From Planctomycetales bacterium ZRK34 (GTDB lineage: Bacteria > Planctomycetota > Phycisphaerae > Phycisphaerales > Zrk34): a DNA stretch of 64,000 nt. The position numbers were made by a program, and so were the translations under genes. Shown here piece after piece: positions 1-10,871 of the stretch (its first letter is position 1; the number at the start of each line of letters is the position of its first letter). The stretch spans positions 2,539,850 through 2,603,849 of the forward strand of contig CP050848.1 in assembly GCA_014873095.1 (NCBI GenBank), given 5' to 3'. Under the pieces are notes generated by a model. That model made no database searches. It was not told the DNA's origin and saw nothing but the letters and a program-made list of their open reading frames with translations.

Positions 1-1891
1 TGGACCCGCCCTGGTAGAAGTTGCCTTCGAGAATCTCGTTGCCGATCCACTGGCAGTACCAGCTCGGCTGCATGCCGTGATAGTTCAGGGCCATCGACTT
101 GAACCCGGCGGTGCGCGCCGATCGGTTGCCCACGGCGATGTTGCCGATCGAAACCCCGTAATACTGCATCGCCACCGACGCGTCGGCGAACGAGTTACCG
201 AGGAACATGTAATTGCGCTGCAGCATCGTGATCGTCACGATCGAAGTTGAATCCGGCACGACGGTCCACGGCTCGTCGAGCTCGACCTTGCGCCCGTCAT
301 ACTTGACGATGCGTCGGTACTGACCCATGCCCTTGCCGTCGAGCACGAACACCGCCGAGCCGGTCCAGTCCTTGCGGCTCCAGTTGGGATCATCGGCAAC
401 GGTGATCGACTGGGCATCGGCTGAGGCGACCGCCCCGGCGTAGGTTCCGCCGCCGGCGTCGGAGGTCATCGCTTCGCGGTCCCAACCGTGCATGAGCTTG
501 AGCGTGTTGTGCGCGTAGTAGACGTTCTGCGACCACGGCACGCCGTAGAGGCAGTTGATCCCGCCGCCGGTGCTCATCAGGTCGCCGCCGGTCAGCGTGT
601 TGTTTTCGAACACGACCCCGTCCGCCCCGCTGATGCAGTACCAACCCCACCGGCCGTTGTAGAAATCATTGCCCGTGATCTTCGCGCCATGCGGGCGGTA
701 CAGAAAGATCGAGCGTCCCGAGCCGTACAGATCGCTGTCGACGACTTCGAGGTTATCACCGGCGAGCCGAATCGTGTCACCCCCGCCGGTCGAAAGCTTC
801 AGCGATTTGCGGAAGCGCTCATCGACCTGTTCGGGTTTGAGATGACCGCGATACATCACGGCGCGCACGCGGATGCGCCGCACGTGAACATCGCCGGCCT
901 CGGGGTCTTTGTAATCGACGCCGAGAAAATGCGTGTAATTCGCACAGTAAAAGCTGATGTTTTCGACCGCCCAGCGACGACCGCCGGTGACCATGAACTG
1001 CGGAACCTGCTCGCCTTCGGGGAAGTCCGGCCAGAGCACCTCGGTCCATTCACGCCGCTCGCCGCGCAGGATCGTGTTGGTCGGCATCACGATCGGCTCG
1101 GTCAGCTTGTACCGACCACGCGGCAGGTACACGATCGCGCCGCCCATCTCGGCCGCCTTGTCGAGCGCCTGCTTGAAGGCGTAACTGTCATCGCGCATCC
1201 CGTCGCCGGCCGCCCCGAAGTCGCGAATGTTCAGCACCGTCGTCGGCCAGGCCTTCGATGATTCAACCACGAAATCGATCGGCTGGCTGTACCCCGCCGA
1301 GCCGCCGGTGCCGTTGTGTACAGCCAGCGTGTAATCACCGGGTTGAACATTCGCCGGAACCTTCGCGATCAGTGTCCACGGCTCGGCCTTCGTCATCGTC
1401 AACTTCGTCGCATGACCCGCCGCATCGCGCAGCTCGATCGTCGGCTTGTGTTTGCCGACCGACAGGCAGCGGCCGAACACGCGAACCGACCCGCCGGGCG
1501 TGGCGGTCGGCCCGCTGTCGCCCTGGGCCCACAGCACCGTCGGCCGATTCAACATCGCCACACTGACGCCCGCATCGCTGATCAGCCGCACGGCACAGAC
1601 ACCCGGCGCGACGCCGTTCGGTAAGGTGAACTTCACGCTGCGCTCGTTCTGCTGCATCGGCTTGACCGCATGGCCCGCGACCTGGATGCGCTTCACCGCA
1701 TCGAGCCCGTCGCCGATGATCATCGCCGTCTGCCCGGCCTGGACCGGGTCCGACGCCCAGATGATCGCGGGGCCAGACCCCGACCCTTTCGCTGTCGCAA
1801 CTGTCGACTGCGAAGCACAACCGGACATGACCACCAGCGCCAACACACACAGCGCGGGCGCGACGACTTGAGCGACTCGACGAAACAGCAC
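1..1891 (-). CDS. Beta-helix (pectate-lyase-3-like) lipoprotein, C-terminus cut by window edge
   Basis: The frame is open from a GTG at 1891-1889 to the window edge, giving 630 codons with no stop, so the 3' end is missing. An AAAGGA ribosome-binding site lies about 8 nt upstream of the GTG. The N-terminus is hydrophobic and ends in a lipobox-like V-V-M-S-G-C, so the mature protein is probably a lipid-anchored envelope protein. Residues about 35-115 (starting IIWASDPVQAGQTAMIIGDG) look like an IPT/TIG-type beta-sandwich. From about residue 225 comes the signature of pectate-lyase-superfamily beta-helices (LNIRDFGAAGDGMRDDSYAF, then a stretch rich in Asn/Gly turns such as FENNTLTGGD). The family acts on or binds polysaccharides; the substrate here is unknown. 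It points away from the REP-like pair and the transposase behind it. Confidence 0.85.
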   Translation of the reverse strand, partial: MLFRRVAQVVAPALCVLALVVMSGCASQSTVATAKGSGSGPAIIWASDPVQAGQTAMIIGDGLDAVKRIQVAGHAVKPMQQNERSVKFTLPNGVAPGVCAVRLISDAGVSVAMLNRPTVLWAQGDSGPTATPGGSVRVFGRCLSVGKHKPTIELRDAAGHATKLTMTKAEPWTLIAKVPANVQPGDYTLAVHNGTGGSAGYSQPIDFVVESSKAWPTTVLNIRDFGAAGDGMRDDSYAFKQALDKAAEMGGAIVYLPRGRYKLTEPIVMPTNTILRGERREWTEVLWPDFPEGEQVPQFMVTGGRRWAVENISFYCANYTHFLGVDYKDPEAGDVHVRRIRVRAVMYRGHLKPEQVDERFRKSLKLSTGGGDTIRLAGDNLEVVDSDLYGSGRSIFLYRPHGAKITGNDFYNGRWGWYCISGADGVVFENNTLTGGDLMSTGGGINCLYGVPWSQNVYYAHNTLKLMHGWDREAMTSDAGGGTYAGAVASADAQSITVADDPNWSRKDWTGSAVFVLDGKGMGQYRRIVKYDGRKVELDEPWTVVPDSTSIVTITMLQRNYMFLGNSFADASVAMQYYGVSIGNIAVGNRSARTAGFKSMALNYHGMQPSWYCQWIGNEILEGNFYQGGS

Positions 1892-1921
1892 GTCGTGTTC
1901 CTTTCAAATGATGATGTCTTT

Positions 1922-2050
1922 CACCTCTCCCCGCGGGAGAGGTCGGCCCGTAGGGCCGGGTGAGGGTGCGCACAAACAACCAACGGTCTTCGATGCGGGA
2001 CCATTGCGACTGCCGTGCACCCTCACCCCAGCCCTCTCCCGGAGGGAGAG
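1922..2050. repeat. REP/BIME-like inverted pair of palindromic elements
   Basis: Two palindromic units face each other. Unit 1 has a perfect 9-bp stem ACCTCTCCC/GGGAGAGGT (1923-1931/1935-1943), a second stem CGGCCC/GGGCCG (1944-1949/1953-1958) and the tail GTGAGGGTGC (1960-1969). Unit 2 has the complementary head GCACCCTCAC (2017-2026) and the stem CTCTCCC/GGGAGAG (2034-2040/2044-2050). The head-to-head arrangement is that of bacterial interspersed mosaic (REP) elements. It lies immediately downstream of the transposase stop codon. Confidence 0.7.
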
Positions 2051-2065
2051 CGGCTGTGTTTGATG

Positions 2066-3278
<1,213 letters not shown>

Positions 3279-5321
3279 TTAGTCTTCGTCCGCCTTGGGC
3301 TTGAACTGGCTGACCAGTTGTTGTTGCACCTGCGGGGGGACGGCTTCGTAGTGGCTGAACGACATCCCGTAACTGCCCTGACCGCCGGTGACGGACTTGA
3401 GCTGGTTCTGGTATTGGCTCAGTTCGGCAAGCGGGGCCTGGGCTTTGATGACGATCATGCCGCCGGGGATGTTTTCCGAGCCCATGATGCGGCCGCGCTT
3501 TGAGGACAGGTCGCCGGCAATGTCGCCCATGTTGTTTTCGGGGACGGTGATTTCCAGGTCGACGACGGGCTCGAGCACCTGCGGCTTGGCCTTGGACACC
3601 GCATCGGCGAAGGCTCGCCGCGCCGCGGTCACGAAGGCGACTTCCTTGGAGTCGACCGCGTGATACTTGCCGTCGTAAACACTGACGCGGACATTCTGCA
3701 TCGGATAGCCGGCGATGCAGCCTTCGATGAGCATCTGCCGGACGCCCTTTTCGATCGCCGGGATGAACTGGCCCGGGATCGCGCCGCCGAAGATGTCGTT
3801 GACGAATTCGAAGCCTTCGCCTTCCTCGGCTTCATACGGCTCGACGCGGAGGTACACCTCGCCGAACTGCCCGGCGCCGCCGGTCTGCTTCTTGTGGCGG
3901 TGATGACCTTCGGCCTTGCCGCCGATGGTTTCCTTGTAGGCGATCTTCGGGGGATGGGTGTCGACCTCGACGTTGTAGCGGTTTTTCATCTTCTCCAGCA
4001 GCACGCGCAGGTGCATGTCGCCGAGGCCTCGGATGACGGTTTCGGAGCCGCGCTCGAGCTTGAAGCAGGGGTCTTCAGCTTCCATGGCGGACAGGGCCTT
4101 GGCGATTTTCTGTTCGTCACCGCGGCTCTTGGATTCAATCGCGAAGCCGGCCATCGGCACGGGGAACTTCATCGCTTTGAGGTGCACATGCCCGTGGGCG
4201 ATCGAGTCGTGCAGCACATCGTTGAACTGAATTTCCTCGACCTTGGCCACGGCGCAGATGTCGCCCGGCACGCCGGCGTCGACTTCCTTGTGCTCCTTGC
4301 CGTGCAGCTTGAACAGGTGGCCGACCTTGAAGGGTTTTTTCGCGTCGCCGATGTAGAGCTGCGAGTCTTTGGTGATCGTGCCCTGGTGGATGCGGAACAC
4401 ACTGAGCTTGCCGACGAACGGGTCGGTGGTGACCTTGAACACGTGTGCGATCACGTGTTTGGACGGATCGGGTTCGTAGGTCAGGGCTTCGACGTTTTCA
4501 CCTTCGCCGTGCTCGAAGGGGCGGGGATTGCCTTCAGTCGGGTTGGGCATGAGGCGCTCGATCTTGTCGAGCAGCTCGGTCAGGCCCACCATCTTGGCGG
4601 CGCTGGTGAAGCAGATCGGAATCAGGTGCCCTTCGCGCAGGGCTTTTTCGAAGACCTCGTGCAGCTTTTCGGGAGAGACTTCTTCGCCTTCCAGGTAAGC
4701 CATCGCGGTCTCTTCGTCGACTTCGACGACCTGCTCAACGATGTTTGTATGGGCCTCGGAGATCGAGGAGAAGTCGGCCTCGCCGGACTCGTGTTCGAAC
4801 ACGTCGACGACCTTGGAGCCGCCCTCGGCGGGGAGGTTGATCGGCAGGCATTGCGGGCCGAACGTTTCGCGGATCTGCTCGACGAGCGCGGGCAGGTCGA
4901 TGTTGTCGTGATCGATTTTATTGATGACGATCATGCGGCAGAGCTTGCGCTCGGCGGCGGCTTCCATGATCTTGCGGGTCACCATCTCGATGCCGGCGTG
5001 GGCGTCGATGACGACGGCGACGGTCTCGACCGCGGGGAAGGCGGCCAGGGCGTGACCGAGGAAGTCGGGCATGCCGGGGGTATCGATGAGATTCACGTGG
5101 ACCCCGCCGTGGTCGATGCTGGCTAAGGCGGAGTTCAGGGAGTGCTGGTGTTCTTTCTCTTCGGGATCGAAGTCACAGACGGTGGTGCCCTTGTTGATGT
5201 CACCGGGAGCACCGATCACGCCGGCTCGTACCAGCAACGCTTCGACGAGCGAGGTTTTTCCGGCCCCGGCGTGGCCGGCGATTACAAGGTTGCGGATGTC
5301 CGTGGTGGTGTACTTGGGCAT
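3279..5321 (-). CDS. Elongation factor G-like translational GTPase
   Basis: 680 aa, close to the usual 690-710 for EF-G. The GTPase motifs are in order: P-loop GHAGAGKTS (16-24), DTPG (80-83), NKID (about 134) and a TSAAK-type G5. Switch I (GTTVCDFDPEEKEHQHSLN) departs from canonical EF-G and resembles the EF-G-like / EF-G2 paralogue group, so it may not be the main translocase. Later domains are complete, with the domain-IV stretch HHRHKKQTGGAGQFGEV and a C-terminal domain V. It acts with the ribosome in the cytoplasm. It stands alone with no rpsL, rpsG or tuf neighbour, which also suggests the accessory paralogue. A gene symbol is not given because fusA versus the paralogue cannot be decided here. 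Confidence 0.88.
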   Translation of the reverse strand: MPKYTTTDIRNLVIAGHAGAGKTSLVEALLVRAGVIGAPGDINKGTTVCDFDPEEKEHQHSLNSALASIDHGGVHVNLIDTPGMPDFLGHALAAFPAVETVAVVIDAHAGIEMVTRKIMEAAAERKLCRMIVINKIDHDNIDLPALVEQIRETFGPQCLPINLPAEGGSKVVDVFEHESGEADFSSISEAHTNIVEQVVEVDEETAMAYLEGEEVSPEKLHEVFEKALREGHLIPICFTSAAKMVGLTELLDKIERLMPNPTEGNPRPFEHGEGENVEALTYEPDPSKHVIAHVFKVTTDPFVGKLSVFRIHQGTITKDSQLYIGDAKKPFKVGHLFKLHGKEHKEVDAGVPGDICAVAKVEEIQFNDVLHDSIAHGHVHLKAMKFPVPMAGFAIESKSRGDEQKIAKALSAMEAEDPCFKLERGSETVIRGLGDMHLRVLLEKMKNRYNVEVDTHPPKIAYKETIGGKAEGHHRHKKQTGGAGQFGEVYLRVEPYEAEEGEGFEFVNDIFGGAIPGQFIPAIEKGVRQMLIEGCIAGYPMQNVRVSVYDGKYHAVDSKEVAFVTAARRAFADAVSKAKPQVLEPVVDLEITVPENNMGDIAGDLSSKRGRIMGSENIPGGMIVIKAQAPLAELSQYQNQLKSVTGGQGSYGMSFSHYEAVPPQVQQQLVSQFKPKADED

Positions 5322-5507
5322 AAGAAAGCGCCTCCGAAGAAATTGAAATGTCAGGGGACCTGTACCACCCGGCGATTATAAGGCGTCGGCCCCATACGCG
5401 ATAGCCACACGCTGTCGGGAAATCCATGAATTGGAAATAATGCGGCGGGGTGGTTGCACCCATGCCGCATCACGACGCGCCGCCGGCTGATGCGGTATAG
5501 TCACGTC

Positions 5508-7598
5508 ATGAATACCCGCCATTTCATCGGGCTCGTGCTGGCGCTGGCGAGCGCCTGCCACGGTGCTGACTTTTTCGTTGATCAACAGGCAGCACCCGGC
5601 GGGGACGGCTCGGTAAGCAAACCCCTGCGGACCATCGGCGAAGCTGTCAAAGCCGCAGCGGGCGGTGATTCGATCATCGTGTCAGCTGGGGTGTATGCCG
5701 AGAAGGTGCACCTGGACAAGTCCGGCACGCCCGAACACCCGACCACGCTATGCGCTGCCAAGGGTCAGCGCGTGGTCATCAGTGGATTCGTGCCTGTGGC
5801 CGGCTGGCAGCGCGATCACGGCGAGGTGTACACCACGACGATCGACGGGAAAGTCGAAGACCTCTTCGTCAGGTATGTCATGCAGCCGGTGGCGCGCTGG
5901 CCGGGAGCCGATGAAGCGTGGCGATCAGTCGACAAGTACGATCAGGCTTCGGGCTTGGTCACCGATCGCCATGCGTTCGCTTCCGTTGAAGTCCTGAAAC
6001 CGGTTGCTGCTGACCCGATGGCGGCGCGCGCGTATATGTACATCACCGGCGGCAACTTTTTCCGTGATGCAGCGGTGACGAAACTGGATCCAGCTGGAAG
6101 CGAGATCACCACCGATGGCTTGCGTTCGGAGAGACTAGCGGGTAAACCCCTTCGCTATCACCTGATTAATCACCCGGCGCTGATCAGCGCCCCCGGGCAT
6201 TGGGCCGCCCAGCCGCTCGGCGACAAGCGCACGAAACTTTACTTCCGTCCAGCCAAACCTGCGGACCTGGAACACACGCAGATTCGTCGAATCAACGGCG
6301 ATCTGATCCGCGCTGGGGCTTTCGGCAATAATGTCGCCTCGCACATCCGTATCGAGGGCCTTGAGGTGGCGGGATGTCTGGGCAAGGGCATCGTCGTCGA
6401 ACGGGCTGAGCACGTCACAGTGACGGACTGTATCGTGCATCACAATCGGGGCTCTGGCCTCAGCGCACGCCGCAGCGGTAATCTCACGTTCACGCAAAAC
6501 ATCGCGATGGCCAACGGCAGCGGCATCACCATGGCGTCGAGCCACGATGTGCTTGTCGAAGCCAACGAAATCGCGATGAACTTTGTCGACGGCCTGGTCG
6601 TGGCCGGCAACATCTCCGGTCGGCCTGATGGTGAGCCCACGACCGCCGACGTCATGGTTCGTCGCAACTACATCCATCACCACATGCTGCTGGCTCATCC
6701 GGACAACATGCAGGTCTATCGCGGCGTCGAGCGCCTCACGCTTGAAGACAATGTGCTGCTGTGGGGCGGGCAAGGCCTCATGACTGAAGAAATCGACCAT
6801 GGCACGATCCGCAACTGCGTGTTCTTCGGCACTGGGGCCATTGCCGTGATCTTTGGGCACTCGAATTCCAACGACTGGACCGTGACCTCGAGCACGATCG
6901 GCCTCGGCGGGTGGGGCGCGCTGTCGTTGTCCGGCAAAAACTATCAACTCGACCACAACATTTACTATCAAAGCTTCATTCCACTGAACCAGACCACAAC
7001 CAGCGATTTCAACCTTTTCGACAAGCTCAACGCCAAAGCACCCATCGCCATCGTCAGCAAACCCAAGTGGCGGAAGTTGATGACAATTGATGAAGTCGCC
7101 TCCGCCACCGGGCAGGAGGAGCATTCGATCGTTGCTCCGGCCGACTTCATCGCCGCACCCGCCATGCTGGCGCTCGGCGCATGGCGCCTGGACGACACTC
7201 CGAGCAAAATCACCATTCGGCAGAACAACTCGAATAAATTCACCAAGGGATTTGCCGTTGGCGATCGCATCGAGATCAACGGCGATGGCGTGCTGCGCCG
7301 CATATCGAGGGTCAGTGGCAAGAGTATTATCTTTAACCCACCACTGCCGCAGTTGTCGGGGCGATTAACTCTGGTGTGGAACTGGCGTGACGCCAAAGAT
7401 ACAACACTCGACCTGCGCCCCGCTCCCCGAAGCGCCGCGAGCAAGGACCCCCGCCGCGGCGCATCGCTGGACATCCCCGCATACCAGCGCGGCGACTTCG
7501 ACGGCGACGGCCGGCGCGATCTGCCGCCGCTGCCCGACGACGTCAAAGCCGGCGTGCCCAACCCCAACGACGTGAGCCTGCCCCTGCACGGGTCGTGA
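5508..7598 (+). CDS. Secreted right-handed beta-helix protein
   Basis: 696 aa from the ATG at 5508, chosen because it begins a clean signal peptide (MNTRHFIGLVLALASACHG then ADFFVDQ). The opening DGSVSKPLRTIGEAVKAAAGGDSIIVSAGVY is the standard first coil of DUF1565/parallel beta-helix proteins. Repeated Asn-rich turns follow at about residues 280-480 (HVTVTDCIVHHNRGSGL, NLTFTQNIAMANGSGI, LTLEDNVLLWGGQG). The C-terminus ends with a calcium-loop-like DFDGDGRRDLPPLP. Proteins of this fold are polysaccharide lyases, epimerases or binding proteins of the periplasm or cell surface; no catalytic residue can be assigned. It converges on the zinc-ribbon gene through a strong hairpin. Confidence 0.85.
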   Translation: MNTRHFIGLVLALASACHGADFFVDQQAAPGGDGSVSKPLRTIGEAVKAAAGGDSIIVSAGVYAEKVHLDKSGTPEHPTTLCAAKGQRVVISGFVPVAGWQRDHGEVYTTTIDGKVEDLFVRYVMQPVARWPGADEAWRSVDKYDQASGLVTDRHAFASVEVLKPVAADPMAARAYMYITGGNFFRDAAVTKLDPAGSEITTDGLRSERLAGKPLRYHLINHPALISAPGHWAAQPLGDKRTKLYFRPAKPADLEHTQIRRINGDLIRAGAFGNNVASHIRIEGLEVAGCLGKGIVVERAEHVTVTDCIVHHNRGSGLSARRSGNLTFTQNIAMANGSGITMASSHDVLVEANEIAMNFVDGLVVAGNISGRPDGEPTTADVMVRRNYIHHHMLLAHPDNMQVYRGVERLTLEDNVLLWGGQGLMTEEIDHGTIRNCVFFGTGAIAVIFGHSNSNDWTVTSSTIGLGGWGALSLSGKNYQLDHNIYYQSFIPLNQTTTSDFNLFDKLNAKAPIAIVSKPKWRKLMTIDEVASATGQEEHSIVAPADFIAAPAMLALGAWRLDDTPSKITIRQNNSNKFTKGFAVGDRIEINGDGVLRRISRVSGKSIIFNPPLPQLSGRLTLVWNWRDAKDTTLDLRPAPRSAASKDPRRGASLDIPAYQRGDFDGDGRRDLPPLPDDVKAGVPNPNDVSLPLHGS

Positions 7599-7630
7599 CG
7601 TGCCGCAAAGTTCATCTGTGAAAGTTCAAC

Positions 7631-7694
7631 AGCCGGGTCGCTACGCGGCCCTGGTCTGTGGCGACAAAAACCAGGGCCGCGTAGCGGCCCGGCT
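7631..7694. terminator. Bidirectional hairpin between convergent genes
   Basis: A 24-bp stem with a single G-T mismatch: left arm 7631-7654, loop 7655-7670, right arm 7671-7694. Core of the stem is CGCTACGCGGCCCTGG pairing with CCAGGGCCGCGTAGCG. It sits between the stop codons of the convergent genes ending at 7598 (+) and 7718 (-). No clear T-run follows, so it may act as a dispersed palindrome rather than a classical terminator. Confidence 0.6.
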
Positions 7695-7717
7695 ATGGGC
7701 GAGTGTTGTCTGATCGA

Positions 7718-8767
7718 CTACTCGAAAGTTTCGCTTTCACCGTTGGCGTAGGCGACGGTGTCGGTTTCGAACTTGTAGCGAAGTTTCTTCGGTTCGTTGG
7801 CGAAGCGCTCGACCACATCGCTGGGCAGTTTCCATGAATCGGTGGCCACGGCGTTGCCCCCTGCGGGGATGCCATCGCGGTAGATCAGTTCGAGGTCGCC
7901 GAGGTGCTGGTCGTTTTCATCGAACAACTGAACGCGACCTTTGACGTTGGCGATCTCCTTGTCGGTGGAGTTCGACAGCCAGAACTGAATGCGCGAGTGG
8001 CCAGCGTCTTCCTGGTACCCGCCGAAGCCGACGAACACGATGGCGTAGCGACGCGGGTTGGTGGTGGTGCGGACTTGCGGGGCCGGTGAAGTCGGTGTGT
8101 TGATCGCCCGGGGCGCGGCTGATGCGGCAGCTGGCTTGAAGGATTTGGGTGCATCGTCATCGGCGCCGGCGAAGGCGCTGCGTGTGGCTTTCGGCGGAGC
8201 GGGGACGAAGTCGTCGAGTGTTTTGTCCGGCGGCAGCAGGCGGCCGGCGTCGGACAGGGCGAAGTGGCGATACGAACTGCCGGTGAAGAACCCGATGCCG
8301 AAGGCCGCGATCATCAGAAAGCCGATCACGAGCACGAGCGTGGCGTGCTTGTTGCGGCGATGGTGCGGCAGGCGCGGGTGGTGATGATGGGCGTGGTGGT
8401 GGTGTTGATCATCGCCGCCGCCGTGGTGTTGGTGCGGGTGGGCGTGCGGCACGACTTCGGCTTCCGCCTGCGCGATGGCCGCCAGCGGATCGAATTCGGT
8501 CACGCCGGCGTCTGCTTTGCTGCCATTGGCACGACCGCCGGGGTCGGGGTCGGTGTCGCTACTGACACCGGCCGCCGCCGGGACGCGCTGCGGCGCGACT
8601 TTCGTCACATGGATTTCAGGTCGTGGGGAATGCGGACGTGCGGGCTTGGCTTCCGGGGGCAATACCGTCATCGTCACCTTGCAGCGTGGACAGCGGACCT
8701 GATGTCCCGCCAGGTGATCGTCGAATCCGAGCAGTGCCTCACAGTTCGGACAACGCGACTTGATCAT
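7718..8767 (-). CDS. Zinc-ribbon, His-rich single-pass membrane protein
   Basis: 349 aa from ATG 8767, preceded by GAGGT at a good distance; it begins MIKSRCPNCEALLGFDD. Residues about 6-31 form a Cys4 zinc ribbon (CPNC then CPRC). A His-rich stretch (HAHPHQHHGGGDDQHHHHAH) lies at about residues 110-130, followed by one transmembrane helix (ATLVLVIGFLMIAAFGIGFF). The C-terminal about 110 residues (YAIVFVGFGGYQEDAGHSRI, then a beta-rich region) resemble an FxLYD-like sandwich domain. The domain order suggests a cytoplasmic zinc ribbon and an external sandwich. Function is not known. The Asp/His run could bind metal or simply be low-complexity sequence. Confidence 0.75.
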   Translation of the reverse strand: MIKSRCPNCEALLGFDDHLAGHQVRCPRCKVTMTVLPPEAKPARPHSPRPEIHVTKVAPQRVPAAAGVSSDTDPDPGGRANGSKADAGVTEFDPLAAIAQAEAEVVPHAHPHQHHGGGDDQHHHHAHHHHPRLPHHRRNKHATLVLVIGFLMIAAFGIGFFTGSSYRHFALSDAGRLLPPDKTLDDFVPAPPKATRSAFAGADDDAPKSFKPAAASAAPRAINTPTSPAPQVRTTTNPRRYAIVFVGFGGYQEDAGHSRIQFWLSNSTDKEIANVKGRVQLFDENDQHLGDLELIYRDGIPAGGNAVATDSWKLPSDVVERFANEPKKLRYKFETDTVAYANGESETFE

Positions 8768-8944
8768 GGCCGACCTCGTTTGAGGCCAGTATACCAGATT
8801 TTCCCTGATGGGAGGGAACAATGTTCAGGGGGTTGGGGCGGCCGGGGGCGCAAATGCATACCAGACGCTTCGGCCGCCGACTGGCGTCGGCGATCTCAGC
8901 GTCGGCGTTAAAAGACCTGTGACTGATGGGCCCTGGCCGAATGA

Positions 8945-9889
8945 TCAGCGGGCGGGGGTGGCGTGACCGGCGGCCTCGGCTTCGGCAATCTGGCGGTTGT
9001 AGCGATCGCGGTTGGCCCGGCCGTCCATCAGCATGTGAATGCGCTCGCGGTCCGAGGGGCTCAACATGGCGTTGAGCTGACGATGCGCTTCGCCGAGATG
9101 GGTGCGGCGCGACAGGTGCGTGAGCACGATGTTCGGCGAGTTGACCTGCTTGACGATGTCGGCAATGTCGCTGATGTGAAGGTGCTTGCCGACGCGGGCG
9201 CGACTGCGGTGGTCTTCCGCCATGAAGGTGCACTCGGTGATGAGGATCTGCGCGTTGGCGACGTCCTCGCGCTCGAAGTGCTTGCCCGGGCTGGTGTCGC
9301 CCATGTAGGCGATCAGCGGAACCTGCTTGATGTACGTGATCTCATTGCCGGCCTCTTTGATCTCGACGAGTTTTTCCTGCGGCAGGCCGATGTACTGCTC
9401 TTTGAGCTTGCTGCGTTTTTCGATGACCACGAAGCCCAGCGACGGCACGGTGTGGTCCGTGGCGAAGGCCCGCAGGTAGTGGCCGCGCTTGATCTCGAAT
9501 TCTTCGGAGTCGGTGCCGGGCTCCATCGCCACGACCTTGTACGGCGTGCGCTGAGCTTCGATGTCGACCCACGCGGTCATGAGCTTTTCGATGGCCGCGG
9601 CCAGCTTCTGATGACACAGCACGGTGCCGGTGCCCATGCCCTGGAAGTGGCGTTGGGAGTAGTAGTACGACAGCCCCGCAGCGTGGTCCATGTGTCCGTG
9701 CGTCAGCGCCACGAAGTTGCTCGAAAGCATCAGCTTCGGGGCCCGGCCCACATCAAAGCACACGTCCAGTTCCGGAATCTGCACGTACGATTCTTCACCC
9801 GCGATCGAATAGCCCTGCACACGGAACGGCGGAAAATACAAAAACCCCGGCGGCAGCGTGCGCGGCGGCAAAGAGGGAATACCCGACAT
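8945..9889 (-). CDS. RNase Z-like metallo-beta-lactamase-fold hydrolase
   Basis: 314 aa. The metal site HGHMDH is at residues 64-69. Further along are GDTSPGKHF (the GDT motif), ILITECTFM, a GKHLHISD segment with the next His, and a terminal IVLTHLSRR that matches the RNase Z 'HFSxRY' motif. The family matures tRNA 3' ends, but related enzymes have other small-molecule substrates. The absence of a recognisable flexible-arm signature and the extra N-terminal 25 residues leave the exact activity open. It is probably monocistronic: the gap upstream contains the AT-rich inverted-repeat region at 10056-10142, which would be its promoter region. Confidence 0.8.
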   Translation of the reverse strand: MSGIPSLPPRTLPPGFLYFPPFRVQGYSIAGEESYVQIPELDVCFDVGRAPKLMLSSNFVALTHGHMDHAAGLSYYYSQRHFQGMGTGTVLCHQKLAAAIEKLMTAWVDIEAQRTPYKVVAMEPGTDSEEFEIKRGHYLRAFATDHTVPSLGFVVIEKRSKLKEQYIGLPQEKLVEIKEAGNEITYIKQVPLIAYMGDTSPGKHFEREDVANAQILITECTFMAEDHRSRARVGKHLHISDIADIVKQVNSPNIVLTHLSRRTHLGEAHRQLNAMLSPSDRERIHMLMDGRANRDRYNRQIAEAEAAGHATPAR

Positions 9890-10055
9890 GTCTTTTCTAG
9901 CCCTTCTGGAAAGCGGATCAATCCCCAGTTAAGGGAACCATCCTGGTCAAGCCCGCCGATCACACACCGGCAGGAGCACAGTATAAGCCGCCTCAGAGCA
10001 TCGAACCACTGGTCGAATAATCAAAAGACAATGGACATGAGACTGCGAACGGTTG

Positions 10056-10142
10056 TTTGAATTAAGTCTATTTTCGACGAAAAACAACTTATATGATATG
10101 TTTGTAATTATCTTTTGCTAAATATTTTACGTTGATAATTAC
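10056..10142. promoter_or_regulatory. AT-rich segment with operator-like inverted repeat
   Basis: This stretch is far richer in A+T than its surroundings. It contains a perfect 9-bp inverted repeat GTAATTATC/GATAATTAC (10104-10112 and 10134-10142) separated by 21 nt. It lies between the end of the GNAT gene and the start of the RNase Z-like gene, both on the minus strand, so it most likely serves as the promoter/operator region of the latter. No regulator is identified. Confidence 0.4.
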
Positions 10143-10149
10143 GGGCGAT

Positions 10150-10608
10150 TCATGTGAGTTGTTTGCACATGCGGAAGTGGGGGCCGACGGTGGGGATTTC
10201 GAATTGATCGCTGATGATCCGCCAGCCGTGGTGTTGATAGAAACCGGTGGCGGAGGTGCGGGCGTTGCACCAGAGCAGGCGGATCGGGGTTCGGGTGATC
10301 ACGTGCTGCTCGGTGAAATCCAGCAGCGCGGCACCGAGACCCTGCCCGCGGCGATCCGGGGCGCTGGCCATGCCGCGAAGTTGGTAGGCCGGTTCGCTGT
10401 CGAGTTCGCTGGGCAGCAGGGTCACACACGCTACGCAGCGGTCAGCTTCGAAACAGCCGAAGTGCAGCGTGGTCGGGTCGTCGTCTTCGGGGTAGACCGC
10501 ATCGGCGACGTCGAAGCCGGGGCGCAGCACGGCGTGACGGAGGGCGATGATCTCGCGGGCGCAGGCGGTGCGTGTGACGGGTGTGGGCATGTGTTTGATC
10601 TGACCCAT
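10150..10608 (-). CDS. GNAT-family N-acetyltransferase
   Basis: 152 aa from ATG 10608; an in-frame GTG at 10626 is possible but sits only a few nt past a good -10-like TATACT (10634-10629). The acetyl-CoA-binding motif A is clear: YQLRGMASAPDRRGQGLGAA, with the R/Q-x-x-G-x-G/A pyrophosphate loop RGQGLG. The C-terminal motif B reads ARTSATGFYQHHGWRIISDQ. The layout is typical of ElaA-like or single-domain GNATs that acetylate small amines or protein N-termini; the substrate is not predictable. It lies alone between the AT-rich segment and the divergent redox operon. Confidence 0.85.
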   Translation of the reverse strand: MGQIKHMPTPVTRTACAREIIALRHAVLRPGFDVADAVYPEDDDPTTLHFGCFEADRCVACVTLLPSELDSEPAYQLRGMASAPDRRGQGLGAALLDFTEQHVITRTPIRLLWCNARTSATGFYQHHGWRIISDQFEIPTVGPHFRMCKQLT

Positions 10609-10871
10609 GCGTTTTCCGGGCTCCACCGAGTATAGGTCATGTGGTCAGGACCGTCTGAACGCGTATAATCTGCCCCTGGAGACACGGTATTTTCCCGTTG
10701 GCGTCTGTAAGCAGGCGCCGGCTGCCGATGGGATGCCGGGAAAACCCCGGAACTCATCGCGGTTCTCGGAAATAACCCCGATGCGGGGCTCGTTTATACC
10801 GAAGCCCGGGACAGATGATCGTAATCGCAGCAAACCCGTCGTTTTCCCTCGAAACTCAAAGGAGTTGATGT

